The notes beneath the pieces are model-generated. The model worked only from the letters and a program-made list of their open reading frames with translations, made no database searches and was not told the origin of the DNA. A DNA stretch of 23,338 bases from Immundisolibacter sp. (GTDB taxonomy: Bacteria > Pseudomonadota > Gammaproteobacteria > Immundisolibacterales > Immundisolibacteraceae): contig NZ_JBFIII010000045.1 in the NCBI RefSeq assembly GCF_041601295.1, positions 1-23,338 on the forward strand, read 5' to 3'. The position numbers were made by a program, and so were the translations under genes. Positions 1 to 8,166 of the stretch are shown here, one piece after another. Position 1 is the first letter of the stretch, and every line of letters starts with the position of its first letter.

Positions 1-834
1 CTGGGTGCCGAGACCCTGCACGAGCGTCTGCCCGGTATCTCGGAGACGGCGCGCATCTTTGCCGGTGTGGACGTGACGCGCGAACCGATCCCCGTGCTGC
101 CGACCGTGCACTACAACATGGGCGGTATTCCCACCAATTACCACGGTGAGGTCATCAACCAAGACGCCCAGGGCAATGATTTCGTCGTGCCGGGCCTGTT
201 CGCCATCGGCGAGGCGGCCTGCGTGTCGGTGCACGGTGCCAACCGTCTGGGCGCCAACAGCCTGCTGGACATCATCGTGTTCGGTCGTGCGGCGGCGCTG
301 CGCCTGAAAGACACCCTGCCCACCTTGCCAGCGCCCAAGGTCACGGCCGAGGCCGGCCGGGAAGGCGTTGAGCGCTTCGACCGCCTGCGTCAGGCCAAGG
401 GTCGCTACGCGCCGGTGGAAATTCGCGAACGCATGCAGCGGACCATGCAGCAGCGCTGCGCGGTATTCCGCAAGGAAGAAACCCTGCAGGCCGGCGTGCA
501 GGAAATCCGCGAGGCGGCGCGTATGCTGCCCGACATCGGCCTGACCGACCACGGCATGGTGTTCAACACCGACCTGGTCGAGGCGCTGGAACTCGAGAAC
601 CTGCTCACTGCCTCGCTGGCGACCATGGACTGCGCCGCCGAACGCAAGGAATCGCGTGGCGCTCACGCCCGCGACGACTACCCCGATCGTGATGACGCGC
701 ACTGGATGAAGCACAGCCTGGCCTGGGTGCCGGACGTGGTCACTGGCGAGGTGCGGCTTGGCTATCGTGGCGTGACGGCCCACACCCTGACCGATGAGGT
801 CGCCCCGATCCCGCCGATGAAGCGGGTGTACTGA
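1..834 (+). CDS. sdhA: Succinate dehydrogenase flavoprotein subunit, C-terminal part
   Basis: The gene is cut by the window edge. Frame 1 is open from base 1, and 277 codons are visible to the TGA at 832-834. SdhA oxidises succinate to fumarate with a covalently bound FAD, as part of membrane complex II in the TCA cycle. The visible part has the family segment VHYNMGGIPTN, whose His corresponds to an active-site residue. It is followed by SVHGANRLGANSLLDIIVFG, with the conserved substrate-binding Arg, and then by the helical C-terminal domain. The end carries HARDDYPDRDD and WMKHSLA, close to the C-terminus of known SdhA proteins. sdhB follows after 18 bases, the usual operon order; sdhC and sdhD are expected upstream, outside the window. 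A GTG at 67 could be mistaken for a start, but clear SdhA sequence precedes it. Confidence 0.96.
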   Translation: MGAETLHERLPGISETARIFAGVDVTREPIPVLPTVHYNMGGIPTNYHGEVINQDAQGNDFVVPGLFAIGEAACVSVHGANRLGANSLLDIIVFGRAAALRLKDTLPTLPAPKVTAEAGREGVERFDRLRQAKGRYAPVEIRERMQRTMQQRCAVFRKEETLQAGVQEIREAARMLPDIGLTDHGMVFNTDLVEALELENLLTASLATMDCAAERKESRGAHARDDYPDRDDAHWMKHSLAWVPDVVTGEVRLGYRGVTAHTLTDEVAPIPPMKRVY

Positions 835-852
835 GCGCAGAGGAAGGACAAG

Positions 853-1632
853 ATGGCTGAAAAAGCCCGCGTCGGACGCGACCTATTGACCGCGACCTCG
901 TCGGCGGCACCGGCCGCCGCGGACACGGTCGTATTCGAGGTCTACCGTTACGACCCCGAGTCGGACCTGGCGCCGCACACCCAGCAGTACCAGGTCAGTC
1001 CGGCCGAGTGCGGGCCGATGGTGCTCGACGCGTTGCTGCATATCAAGAACCACCAGGATGGCAGCCTGACGTTTCGCCGCTCCTGCCGGGAGGGCGTGTG
1101 CGGTTCCTGCGCCATGAACATCGATGGGGTCAACACGCTGGCCTGCACCAAGGCCACCGAGGACTGCGGCGGCAAGCACGTGCGCATTTTTCCGCTGCCC
1201 CACCAGGAAGTCCTGAAAGATCTGGTGCCCGACCTGACGCATTTCTATGCCCAGTACGCGGCGCTCGAACCGTGGCTGAAGACCGAAACGCCACCCCCCG
1301 GCGGGCGTGAGCATTTGCAGTCGCGGGAGGACCGCAGCGAACTCGATGGGCATTACGAATGCATTTTGTGCGCCTGCTGCTCGACAGCGTGTCCATCGTA
1401 CTGGTGGAATTCGGACCGCTTCTTCGGCCCGGCGTCACTTCTGGCGGCGCACCGCTGGATCATGGACAGCCGCGACGAGACCGTCGGCGAGCGGCTCGAC
1501 CAACTGGAAGACCCGTTCCGGCTCTATCGCTGTCACACCATCATGAATTGCACCAGCGCCTGCCCCAAGGGTCTGAACCCGGCCAAGGCCATCGCCGACA
1601 TCAAAAAGAAACTGCTGCAGCGGCACCTGTAG
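853..1632 (+). CDS. sdhB: Succinate dehydrogenase iron-sulfur subunit
   Basis: The protein has 259 residues and passes electrons from the SdhA flavin to quinone through three Fe-S clusters. All ligand cysteines are visible: Cys78, 83, 86 and 98 for the plant-type [2Fe-2S] centre (SCREGVCGSCAM), Cys170, 173, 176 and 180 for [4Fe-4S] (CILCACCSTAC), and Cys227, 233 and 237 for [3Fe-4S] (CHTIMNCTSACP). The start has a good ribosome site, AGGAAGGA, before ATG 853. About 24 Ala/Thr/Ser-rich residues precede the conserved VVFEVYRYDPESD core, so the protein is some 20 residues longer than E. coli SdhB (238). This tail looks like a disordered extension, not a targeting signal. The gene is the second cistron after sdhA, and zapE follows after 24 bases. 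Confidence 0.97.
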   Translation: MAEKARVGRDLLTATSSAAPAAADTVVFEVYRYDPESDLAPHTQQYQVSPAECGPMVLDALLHIKNHQDGSLTFRRSCREGVCGSCAMNIDGVNTLACTKATEDCGGKHVRIFPLPHQEVLKDLVPDLTHFYAQYAALEPWLKTETPPPGGREHLQSREDRSELDGHYECILCACCSTACPSYWWNSDRFFGPASLLAAHRWIMDSRDETVGERLDQLEDPFRLYRCHTIMNCTSACPKGLNPAKAIADIKKKLLQRHL

Positions 1633-1656
1633 CTGTCGCAAGTCAGCCCGGCCGTC

Positions 1657-2754
1657 ATGCCGCAAGCGGTTCCACGCACCCCGCTGGCCCGCTACCGCTG
1701 GGATGCCAGCCAGCCGGAGTTCGTGGCCGATCCGCTGCAGGAAGCGGCGGCAGCGCGGCTGGACCGGCTGCTGCAGCGCATCACGCATCCGCCTCGCCGG
1801 CCATGGCTGCGGCGTCTCACGCGCCGGCAGGCGCCATTGCCGTTGGCCGGTGCCTACCTGTGGGGTGGTGTCGGTCGGGGCAAGAGTTACCTGCTTGATC
1901 TTTTTTTCGATTGTGTCCCCGGCGAGCGTAAGCGACGTCTGCATTTCCACCAGTTCATGCAGGCGGTGCACGACGAGCGCCACCGCCTGGGCAATATAGC
2001 TGACCCCTTGCCGCGTATTGCCGCCGACTGGGCAGCGCAGGCGCAGGTGCTGTGTTTCGACGAGTTCCAGGTGCACGACGTGGCAGATGCCATGTTGCTT
2101 GGCACGCTCCTGCAAGAGTTACTGGATCGCGGTGTTTTGGTGGTGGCGACTTCCAACCGCGAGCCCGATGAGCTGTACCGGCACGGCCTGCAACGCGAGC
2201 GCTTTGTGCCCACCATTGCGCTGCTGAAAGAACGGCTCGACGTGATCGAGCTTAACGGTCCCACGGACTATCGCAGCCGGGCGCTGCACGACGTTCGCCG
2301 CTATCTGACACCGCTCGGACCGGTGGCGAGCGAGGGCATGGCGGCGGTGTACCGCCGGCTGGCGCCAGAGCACGACAAGCCAGGCCCGCTAACCGTCAAT
2401 GGTCGTCAACTGACAGTCGTGCGCCGGGGCGGTGACGTGGTCTGGTTCGAGTTTTCCGCCCTGTGCCGCACGCCGCGCAGCGCCATGGACTACCTCGACA
2501 TCGCGGCGCGATTTCATACCGTCCTGTTGTCGGATGTGCCAGTGCTGACGGCCGACGAGTACGACGTGGCGCACCGGTTTACCAACCTGGTGGACGTGTT
2601 CTATGACCAGGGCGTCAACCTCATCGTGTCCGCAGCGGCGGTGCCGGCCGAGCTTTACGCTGGCGATCGCATGGGCTTTGAGTTCCAGCGTACGGTCAGC
2701 CGACTGCTGCAGATGCAATCCGCGGATTGGCCAGGTGCGCGCCGAAGCAGTTGA
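1657..2754 (+). CDS. zapE: Cell division ATPase ZapE (AFG1-like)
   Basis: A 365-residue P-loop ATPase of the AFG1/ZapE (YhcM) family. In E. coli, ZapE associates with the division ring and affects FtsZ bundling under oxygen-limited or stressed growth; that role is transferred here by family. Visible motifs are Walker A GGVGRGKS (residues 70-77), Walker B VLCFDEFQVHD (about 131-141) and a sensor-1-like VVATSNREPDELY (about 162-174). The next segment, with RERFVPTI, is also typical of the family. The length matches E. coli ZapE (about 375). No strong ribosome site precedes ATG 1657, which sits 24 bases after sdhB, so translation may depend on coupling to the sdh operon. Its 3' end probably overlaps the start of rsmJ. 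Confidence 0.93.
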   Translation: MPQAVPRTPLARYRWDASQPEFVADPLQEAAAARLDRLLQRITHPPRRPWLRRLTRRQAPLPLAGAYLWGGVGRGKSYLLDLFFDCVPGERKRRLHFHQFMQAVHDERHRLGNIADPLPRIAADWAAQAQVLCFDEFQVHDVADAMLLGTLLQELLDRGVLVVATSNREPDELYRHGLQRERFVPTIALLKERLDVIELNGPTDYRSRALHDVRRYLTPLGPVASEGMAAVYRRLAPEHDKPGPLTVNGRQLTVVRRGGDVVWFEFSALCRTPRSAMDYLDIAARFHTVLLSDVPVLTADEYDVAHRFTNLVDVFYDQGVNLIVSAAAVPAELYAGDRMGFEFQRTVSRLLQMQSADWPGARRSS

Positions 2755-3484
2755 CGCAACGCCCGCCGTCGCGGTGCGGGCAATCGCGGGCGATGAGCGC
2801 CCGGCGCAGCTCGCGCAGCGGCTGCAGCTGTCGCTCACGTCACTGCCGCAGGCGGCCCGTTTGTTGTTCAGCTTCGGCCCGCAGGGTCTTGAACTGCAAG
2901 CGCCTGGCCGGCGGCTGAAGCCGCTGCGTGTGGATTTCACCGGCTCAGGTGTCGAGCGCGTCGGCAGTCAGCTGCTGCTGCGCGCGGCGCGCGTCAAGAC
3001 CCGCCCGGCCCGGCTGCTGGACCTGACCGCCGGCCTGGGTGCTGACGCCTGGCGTTTGGCTCAGGCAGGTTTTATCGTCACTGCCATCGAACGCCAGCCG
3101 CTGGTGCATGCGCTGCTTGAGGATGCCCTGACGCGTGCACCGCGGCTGGCCGGTACCGGCAGTTTGCAGGCGGTCTGTGCCGACGCGCGGTCGGTGCTGG
3201 GCGACCTGGAGCAGAGCGCCTGGCCGGAGGTGGTCTACCTGGACCCGATGTTCCCGGAGCAGGGCCGCACCGCGCTGCCGCGGCGCGAGCTGCAACTGCT
3301 GCGCGAACTGACCGGCGACGATGACAACGGCGTTGAACTGGCGACGCTGGCCCGTATGCGCGCGACCCGTCGCGTGGTGGTCAAGCGCCCGCTGCACGCG
3401 CCGCCGCTGTTACCGTCCGTGGATGTGTGTCTTAAAGGTCGGGCCGTACGCTTTGATGTGTACCTGGTCGCCGCTGGCCCATGA
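2735..3484 (+). CDS. rsmJ: 16S rRNA (guanine(1516)-N(2))-methyltransferase RsmJ
   Basis: A class I SAM-dependent methyltransferase of the RsmJ (YhiQ) family, which methylates G1516 of 16S rRNA. From GTG 2735 the protein is 249 residues, close to E. coli RsmJ (250). The open frame extends up to 2603, but that part lies inside zapE in another frame and reads as low-complexity Arg/Ser/Cys, so it is rejected. Motifs are DLTAGLGADA (about 96-105, SAM binding), YLDPMFP (about 168-174, catalytic loop) and RRVVVKRP near the C-terminus. All three are diagnostic of RsmJ. The chosen start overlaps zapE by 20 bases and lacks a clear Shine-Dalgarno sequence; GTG 2774 is the alternative. The gene is convergent with gluQ, with only 10 bases between the stops. 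Confidence 0.88.
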   Translation: MRAEAVDATPAVAVRAIAGDERPAQLAQRLQLSLTSLPQAARLLFSFGPQGLELQAPGRRLKPLRVDFTGSGVERVGSQLLLRAARVKTRPARLLDLTAGLGADAWRLAQAGFIVTAIERQPLVHALLEDALTRAPRLAGTGSLQAVCADARSVLGDLEQSAWPEVVYLDPMFPEQGRTALPRRELQLLRELTGDDDNGVELATLARMRATRRVVVKRPLHAPPLLPSVDVCLKGRAVRFDVYLVAAGP

Positions 3485-3494
3485 TGGGCCAGAC

Positions 3495-4388
3495 CTAAGG
3501 CACGACCGCTTCAGCCTGACCCGCCAACCGGCCCGGTTGCCAGTGTTGCGTTGCCCACTGCAGCAGTGCGGTGGGCGCGGCGCCGTGCAGTTCGGCCGGC
3601 GGCGCGTGGCGCAGGGCCTGTAGTACCAGGCTGAGGTTGGCGCTGGCCCGTTTTGGGTCCAGGCCCGCCGCGCTGGTCTGTTTGCCCAGCTTGGCCCCAT
3701 GCCGGTCCACCAGCAGTGGCAGATGGGCATAGCTTGGCGTCGGTAGGCCAAGGCAGCTGTGCAGGTAGATCTGCCTGGGCGTTGAACTGAGCAGGTCGAT
3801 TCCGCGCACTACCTGGGTGATGCCCTGATACGCGTCGTCCACGACCACGGCCAGCTGGTAGGCGATCAGGCCATCGGCACGCTGCACCACAAAATCGCCA
3901 ACCGCCTGTGGCAAGGTGTGGCGGTAGTCCCCTTGCACAGTATCGACCAGGCCGAATTCCTGGTCGGCTACCCGTACGCGCAGTGCACGCGGCGTGCGCC
4001 CGGTGCCGAGGCCATTGCGGCAGGTACCCGGATACACCGGCCCGTCCACCCCGGCGTGGGCGATGGTCGCAAGCTCGCGCCGGGTGCACGCGCACGGATA
4101 AACCAGGCCGCTGGCTTGCAGCTGCGCTATGGCGGCCCGGTAGGCCTCGCCGCGGCGGCTCTGGTATAGCGGTTCCTCGTCCCATTGCAGGCCATGCGCT
4201 TCCAGCGCCCGCAAGATGGCGTCGCCAGCACCTGGAGCGACCCGGGGCGGGTCCAGGTCCTCCATCCGCACGAGCCAGTGTCCACCGGCGCTGCGCGCGG
4301 TCAGATAGCTGCCAACCGCCGCCAGCAGCGAGCCGAGGTGTAGCGGACCACTGGGCGAAGGGGCAAAACGGCCACGGATGTCAGGCAT
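3495..4388 (-). CDS. gluQ: Glutamyl-Q tRNA(Asp) synthetase
   Basis: A 297-residue GluRS paralogue lacking the anticodon-binding domain. GluQ activates glutamate and attaches it to queuosine-34 of tRNA(Asp). Evidence: the HIGH-like signature APSPSGPLHLGSL (about 9-21), the RMEDLDPPR segment, a zinc site YPCAC...YPGTC (Cys99, Cys101, Tyr119, Cys123), and a KMSKS-like AKLGKQ (about 232-237). The length fits GluQ (about 300) and is far shorter than GluRS (about 470). The frame stays open upstream to 4832, but that would cross glnK on the other strand. ATG 4388 begins exactly where GluQ homology begins (MPDIRGRFAPSP). In E. coli gluQ follows dksA; here it stands alone and is divergent from glnK. 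Confidence 0.94.
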   Translation of the reverse strand: MPDIRGRFAPSPSGPLHLGSLLAAVGSYLTARSAGGHWLVRMEDLDPPRVAPGAGDAILRALEAHGLQWDEEPLYQSRRGEAYRAAIAQLQASGLVYPCACTRRELATIAHAGVDGPVYPGTCRNGLGTGRTPRALRVRVADQEFGLVDTVQGDYRHTLPQAVGDFVVQRADGLIAYQLAVVVDDAYQGITQVVRGIDLLSSTPRQIYLHSCLGLPTPSYAHLPLLVDRHGAKLGKQTSAAGLDPKRASANLSLVLQALRHAPPAELHGAAPTALLQWATQHWQPGRLAGQAEAVVP

Positions 4389-4397
4389 GCTCAATCG

Positions 4398-4411
4398 GGC
4401 TCGGCGTCGGC
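4398..4411 (+). promoter_or_regulatory. Weak sigma-54-like element upstream of glnK
   Basis: GG at 4398-4399 and GC at 4410-4411 are separated by 10 bases, the -24/-12 spacing of sigma-54 promoters, about 75 bases before glnK. The flanks match the consensus only partly (GGGCTC against TGGCAC; CGGCT against TTGCA). glnK-amtB operons are often NtrC/sigma-54 controlled, which motivates the call. In GC-rich DNA the pattern can occur by chance. Confidence 0.2.
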
Positions 4412-4428
4412 TTTCGTGTACCTTATCC

Positions 4429-4448
4429 GCCCCGGCGTGAGCCGGGGC
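4429..4448 (+). other. Perfect 8-bp hairpin in the glnK leader
   Basis: The arms GCCCCGGC (4429-4436) and GCCGGGGC (4441-4448) flank the loop GTGA, 36 bases before the glnK ATG. No U-tract follows, so it is not a standard terminator. It could protect or regulate the glnK-amtB leader, or be a chance product of GC richness. Confidence 0.45.
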
Positions 4449-4484
4449 GCCAGTGGCGCATGCAAGTAACGAGGGAGAGAGGCG

Positions 4485-4823
4485 ATGAAGCTGATCACGG
4501 CAATTATCAAGCCGCACAAGCTGGACGACGTGCGCGATGGGCTGGGCGAGCTGGGCATTACCGGCATGACGGTCACCGAGGTGCGCGGCTTTGGCCGCCA
4601 GAAAGGCCATACCGAGATTTACCGCGGCGCCGAGTACGTGGTCGATTTTATCGCCAAGATGCGGGTCGAGGTGGCGGTACGCGACGAAGACGCCGAGCGG
4701 GTGGTGGAGGCCATCACCAACGCCGCCAACAGCGGCAAGATCGGCGACGGCAAGATTTTCGTCAGCCCCCTGGAGCAGGTCGTGCGCATCCGTACCGGTG
4801 AAACCGGCCAGGACGCGCTCTGA
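4485..4823 (+). CDS. glnK: Nitrogen regulatory protein P-II (GlnK-type)
   Basis: A 112-residue PII signal protein that senses 2-oxoglutarate and ATP/ADP and binds targets through its T-loop. The T-loop GHTEIYRGAEY contains Tyr51, the conserved uridylylation site, and Tyr46. The C-terminal GKIGDGKIFVSPLEQVVRIRTGE is the canonical nucleotide-binding part (B and C loops). The length equals E. coli GlnB/GlnK (112). The start is firm: GGGAGAGAGG precedes ATG 4485. The adjacent amtB, 31 bases downstream, makes GlnK the better name than GlnB. In known pairs, unmodified GlnK blocks the AmtB pore when nitrogen is abundant. Confidence 0.95.
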   Translation: MKLITAIIKPHKLDDVRDGLGELGITGMTVTEVRGFGRQKGHTEIYRGAEYVVDFIAKMRVEVAVRDEDAERVVEAITNAANSGKIGDGKIFVSPLEQVVRIRTGETGQDAL

Positions 4824-4854
4824 CCTAACCATTGCCTACCCGGGAGGAGTTCCC

Positions 4855-6144
4855 ATGTTTGTTCGGTCCCTCGTAAGGACAGCGCTATTGCTGTGCCTGC
4901 CGTTACCGGTATTCGCGGATGCTGGCGTCCTCAACGCGGCTGACACGGCCTGGTTGCTGACGGCGACCGCCCTGGTGCTATTCATGACCCTGCCGGGTCT
5001 GGCGCTGTTTTATGGCGGCCTGGTGCGCAGCACGAATGTGCTGTCGGTGCTGATGCAGTGTTTTGCCGTCACCGGGATGGTGTCGGTGTTGTGGTTGCTG
5101 TATGGCTACAGCGGGGCCTTCGGCCACGGCGGGGCCATGCAGCCCTGGTATGGGGGTTTCGAAAAGATCGGATTCAGCGGAGTGGACCGGGCCGCGCTGG
5201 CCGGCACGGTGCCCGAAACCGTGTTCGCCATGTTCCAGATGACATTTGCCATCATCACTCCGGCGCTCATCGTCGGTGGCTTCGCGGAGCGCATGAAGTT
5301 CTCGGCCATGCTGTGGTTCTCCGCGCTGTGGCTGACGCTGGTGTACGTGCCGGTGTGTCACTGGGTGTGGGGCGGCGGCTGGTTGGCCGACCTGGGATTG
5401 ATGGACTACGCCGGTGGCGTCGTGGTGCATGTCAACGCCGGTGTGGCGGCGCTGGTGGCGGCGCTGGTGCTGGGGCGGCGGCGCGGCTTTCCAGACACCC
5501 AGATGATGCCCCACAACCTCACCATGACGGTGACCGGTGCCGGCATGCTGTGGGTCGGCTGGTTTGGCTTCAATGCCGGCAGTGCCCTGGCGGCGGACGG
5601 CAACGCCGGGATGGCCATGCTGGTCACCCACCTTGGGGCGGCGGCCGGCGCGATGACGTGGATGGCCATCGAATGGATGCGTCACGGCAAGGCGAGTGTG
5701 CTGGGCGTCGTCACCGGCATGGTGGCCGGACTGGGGACGATCACCCCGGCGAGCGGTTACGTGGGCCCGATGGGGGCACTGGCCATCGGCGTAGTGGCGG
5801 GTGGCGTTTGCTTTGCCGCCACCCAGTATGTGAAGCGCGTTCTGAAGATAGACGACAGCCTGGATGTGTTTCCGGTACATGCGGTCGGCGGCGCGGCCGG
5901 TACGGTGCTGGTCGGTGTTTTCGCCGCCGCGGGGCTGGGCGGTGTTGGCTTTAATGCCGGTGGCATGGGACAGCAACTGCAAGTGCAGTTGATCGGCGTG
6001 GCGACAACGGCGCTGTGGAGCGGCGCCCTGAGTTATCTGCTGCTGAAGCTGATCGATAAGGTCATCGGCTTGCGTGTGGATGCCGAGATCGAGACCGGGG
6101 GGCTGGACATCGGCCTGCACGAGGAGCGTGGTTACAACTTGTGA
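4855..6144 (+). CDS. amtB: Ammonium transporter
   Basis: A 429-residue Amt/Mep/Rh channel protein of the inner membrane that takes up ammonium. ATG 4855 follows GGAGG, and residues 1-22 form a signal peptide (hydrophobic LLLCLPLPVFADA), as in E. coli AmtB. The open frame continues upstream through glnK in another frame, which is a shadow. Conserved features are the LFYGGLVRSTNVLSVLMQ helix, GGFAERMKF (about 141-149), VCHWVWGGGWL (Trp172), DYAGG with Asp184, and the twin pore histidines His192 (VVHVNAG) and His342 (FPVHAVGG). The C-terminal tail GGLDIGLHEERGYNL is the cytoplasmic GlnK-interacting region. All essential positions appear intact. It is likely co-transcribed with glnK. Confidence 0.96.
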   Translation: MFVRSLVRTALLLCLPLPVFADAGVLNAADTAWLLTATALVLFMTLPGLALFYGGLVRSTNVLSVLMQCFAVTGMVSVLWLLYGYSGAFGHGGAMQPWYGGFEKIGFSGVDRAALAGTVPETVFAMFQMTFAIITPALIVGGFAERMKFSAMLWFSALWLTLVYVPVCHWVWGGGWLADLGLMDYAGGVVVHVNAGVAALVAALVLGRRRGFPDTQMMPHNLTMTVTGAGMLWVGWFGFNAGSALAADGNAGMAMLVTHLGAAAGAMTWMAIEWMRHGKASVLGVVTGMVAGLGTITPASGYVGPMGALAIGVVAGGVCFAATQYVKRVLKIDDSLDVFPVHAVGGAAGTVLVGVFAAAGLGGVGFNAGGMGQQLQVQLIGVATTALWSGALSYLLLKLIDKVIGLRVDAEIETGGLDIGLHEERGYNL

Positions 6145-6219
6145 GGGCCAGGGCCCGCGATTGAATTCTTCGCCGGACGGCGGGGCCGTACCGGCTTCAA
6201 TACACTTTGGAGTATGAAC

Positions 6220-7230
6220 ATGCGTGTCTGCATTCTTGGCGCCGGTGGCCTGGGTTCGGTCATCGGTGGCTATTTGGCGCAAACCGGCGTCGAGACGACG
6301 CTGATTGCCCGCCCGGCCCATGCCGATGCCATTACCCGTGATGGCCTGCGTATCGAGGGCGTGCGCGGCGAGCACCACATTCGCGAGAACCTCACGGCGA
6401 TCAGCAACCCGGCCGACGCGGAGGGTGAGTTCGATTACCTGATCCTTGCCACCAAGGCCAAGGACAGCGACACGGCGCTGGCCTCGGCCGATTGCCTGCG
6501 GGATCGAGTGCGCACTGTTTGCTCGGTACAGAACACGATTGTCAAGGAACAGGTGCTGGCGGACTGGATGGGCGACGCGGCGCGTGTGATGGGGGCCTCC
6601 GCCATCGAAGGTGGCTCGCTGGAAGCGCCAGGCTTCGTCAAGAACCACGTCACCGTGCCGACCACGGCTTACTTTGGCGAATTGGATGGCACCATCAGCC
6701 CACGCGCGCAGGCGCTGGCCGACGCCTTCAACACCGCCGGCCTGGGCGCCAAGGCGGTCGACTGTATTGCGCAGGTGCTATGGGAAAAACTGGCACAAAT
6801 CTGCAACGCCTCGGCGTGGTCGGTGAGCACGCTCGCTGGCAATAACGATCTTAGCTTTGTGCATGGCATGGCCCTGCGCGAGGGTGCCGAGCACTACGTT
6901 GCCATCTCCCGCGAGCTGCTGGCTGTATACACCAAGCTCGGTTACAGCCCACAAAACTTCTATGCGCCCCTGTCGCGCCTGAAGGACGTGTACGAGTGCA
7001 AGACCGACGAGGAGGCGGTACAGCTGATTCTGGGCTTTGGCGAACGCATGAAAAAGCAAGGCTATGTGGGGCGCACCTCCATGCACGAGGACGTGGTGCG
7101 CGGCAAGAAAACCGAGGTCGATTACATCGTCAAACCCTTCGTCGACAAGGGCCGCGAGCTCGGCATCCCGGTGCCGACGGTGACCGCGGCGTATCGCATC
7201 ATCAAGGTGCTGGACCACTACCTGGCCTGA
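6220..7230 (+). CDS. Ketopantoate reductase family oxidoreductase (substrate uncertain)
   Basis: From ATG 6220 the protein has 336 residues. GGAG at 6209-6212 is 7 bases from this ATG but only 1 base from the in-frame ATG at 6214, so the second ATG is preferred. The N-terminus is an NAD(P)-binding Rossmann fold, VCILGAGGLGSVIGGYL. The C-terminal helical domain has VLWEKLAQICNASAWS (about 187-201, with the family's catalytic Lys) and SMHEDVVRGKKTEVDY (about 287-302), both hallmarks of the PanE/ApbA family. It is longer than E. coli PanE (303). The usual LQNGxGNE-type loop reads VQNTIVKE (about 103-110), keeping the Asn but not the glycines. It may therefore reduce a 2-oxo acid other than ketopantoate. 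A second 2-hydroxyacid dehydrogenase follows after 6 bases. Confidence 0.85.
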   Translation: MRVCILGAGGLGSVIGGYLAQTGVETTLIARPAHADAITRDGLRIEGVRGEHHIRENLTAISNPADAEGEFDYLILATKAKDSDTALASADCLRDRVRTVCSVQNTIVKEQVLADWMGDAARVMGASAIEGGSLEAPGFVKNHVTVPTTAYFGELDGTISPRAQALADAFNTAGLGAKAVDCIAQVLWEKLAQICNASAWSVSTLAGNNDLSFVHGMALREGAEHYVAISRELLAVYTKLGYSPQNFYAPLSRLKDVYECKTDEEAVQLILGFGERMKKQGYVGRTSMHEDVVRGKKTEVDYIVKPFVDKGRELGIPVPTVTAAYRIIKVLDHYLA

Positions 7231-7236
7231 TCGAAC

Positions 7237-8163
7237 ATGAGCAGCAAAAAGCGCGTCCTGGTCGCGGAAACCCTGGAGCAGTCCGGCATCGACCTGCTGC
7301 GCGAGCACTTCGATGTCGACGTGCGCGAGCGCACCGACGAGGCCGAGCTGGCGCGCATCATCGGCGACTACGACGGCCTGATGATAAAGACCTACACGCG
7401 GGTCTCCAGGCAGGTCATCGACAACGCCGGCAAGCTGAAAATCGTCGCCCGCGCCGGCAGCGGTCTGGACAAGGTGGACCTGGCCTACGCCAAGGAAAAG
7501 GGCTTGCCGGTGCGCAACACGCCGCAGGCCAACGTGGTGTCGGTGGCCGAGCTGGTGTTCGGGCTGATGCTGGCCGTGTCGCGCAAGCTGGCCGCGGCCG
7601 ACCGCTACGTGCGCAGCCGCGAGGGCTGGGACCGGGACCGCTTCACCGGCGTGGAGCTGGCGGACAAGACGCTGGGCATCGTCGGCTTCGGCAACATCGG
7701 CAAGCTGGTCGCCAGGCGCGCGCTGGCCTTCGACATGCAGCCTGTTGGCTACGACCCGTTCATCGACGCCGCGGCTATGGTCGAGCACGGCGTGCGCAAG
7801 GTGGAGACCGTCGACGACATCATCGACACGGCCGACTACATCACCGTGCACGTACCGCTGCTGGACTCGACCCGCAACCTGTTCAGCACCGATCAGTTTC
7901 GGCGCATGAAATCGACCGCCATCCTGATCAACACCGCGCGCGGCGAGGTGGTGGACGAACCGGCGCTGATCGCCGCCCTGCGTGCCGGGCAGATTGCCGG
8001 CGCTGGCCTTGACGTGTACCAGACCGAGCCGCCCGCCGATCCGGCGTTGCTGGAGATGGACAACGTCGTGCTGTGCCCACATATCGGCGCCGCCACCCAC
8101 GAAGCGCTGAACCGCATGACCATGCAGGCGGCGCAGATGATTATCGAAGCCCTTAAGGACTGA
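7237..8163 (+). CDS. D-isomer-specific 2-hydroxyacid dehydrogenase (SerA-like)
   Basis: A 308-residue NAD-dependent dehydrogenase. It has the split N/C catalytic domain and a central Rossmann motif GIVGFGNIGKLVARRA (about 147-162). Catalytic residues are visible: Arg235 (INTARGEVVDE), Glu264 (YQTEPP) and His282 (LCPHIGAATHEA). The ARAGSGLDKVDL segment resembles the phosphoglycerate dehydrogenase branch, but the C-terminal ACT and ASB domains of full SerA are missing, so the substrate could be 3-phosphoglycerate or another D-2-hydroxyacid. It begins 6 bases after the ketopantoate-reductase-like gene without a strong ribosome site, and serS begins 3 bases after its stop. The three genes are probably one operon. 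The link to serS makes a serine-related role possible but unproven. Confidence 0.87.
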   Translation: MSSKKRVLVAETLEQSGIDLLREHFDVDVRERTDEAELARIIGDYDGLMIKTYTRVSRQVIDNAGKLKIVARAGSGLDKVDLAYAKEKGLPVRNTPQANVVSVAELVFGLMLAVSRKLAAADRYVRSREGWDRDRFTGVELADKTLGIVGFGNIGKLVARRALAFDMQPVGYDPFIDAAAMVEHGVRKVETVDDIIDTADYITVHVPLLDSTRNLFSTDQFRRMKSTAILINTARGEVVDEPALIAALRAGQIAGAGLDVYQTEPPADPALLEMDNVVLCPHIGAATHEALNRMTMQAAQMIIEALKD

Positions 8164-8166
8164 CCG

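Noticed and set aside
2603..2734. Upstream extension of the RsmJ reading frame
   Set aside because: It lies inside the well-conserved zapE 3' end in another frame and encodes Arg/Ser/Cys-rich sequence unlike RsmJ.
4389..4832. Upstream extension of the GluQ frame on the minus strand
   Set aside because: It would cross the intergenic gap and all of glnK; GluQ homology starts at ATG 4388.
4591..4854. Upstream extension of the AmtB frame
   Set aside because: It is a shadow of glnK; a signal peptide and a ribosome site mark ATG 4855.
6201..6206. TACACT as a -10 for the ketopantoate-reductase-like gene
   Set aside because: It ends 14 bases before the start codon, overlaps the ribosome-site region, and has no -35 partner.
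4978..6648. 556-codon minus-strand open frame opposite amtB
   Set aside because: It is His/Gln/Arg-rich, with no recognisable domain, and mirrors the high-GC coding sequence of amtB and the reductase gene.
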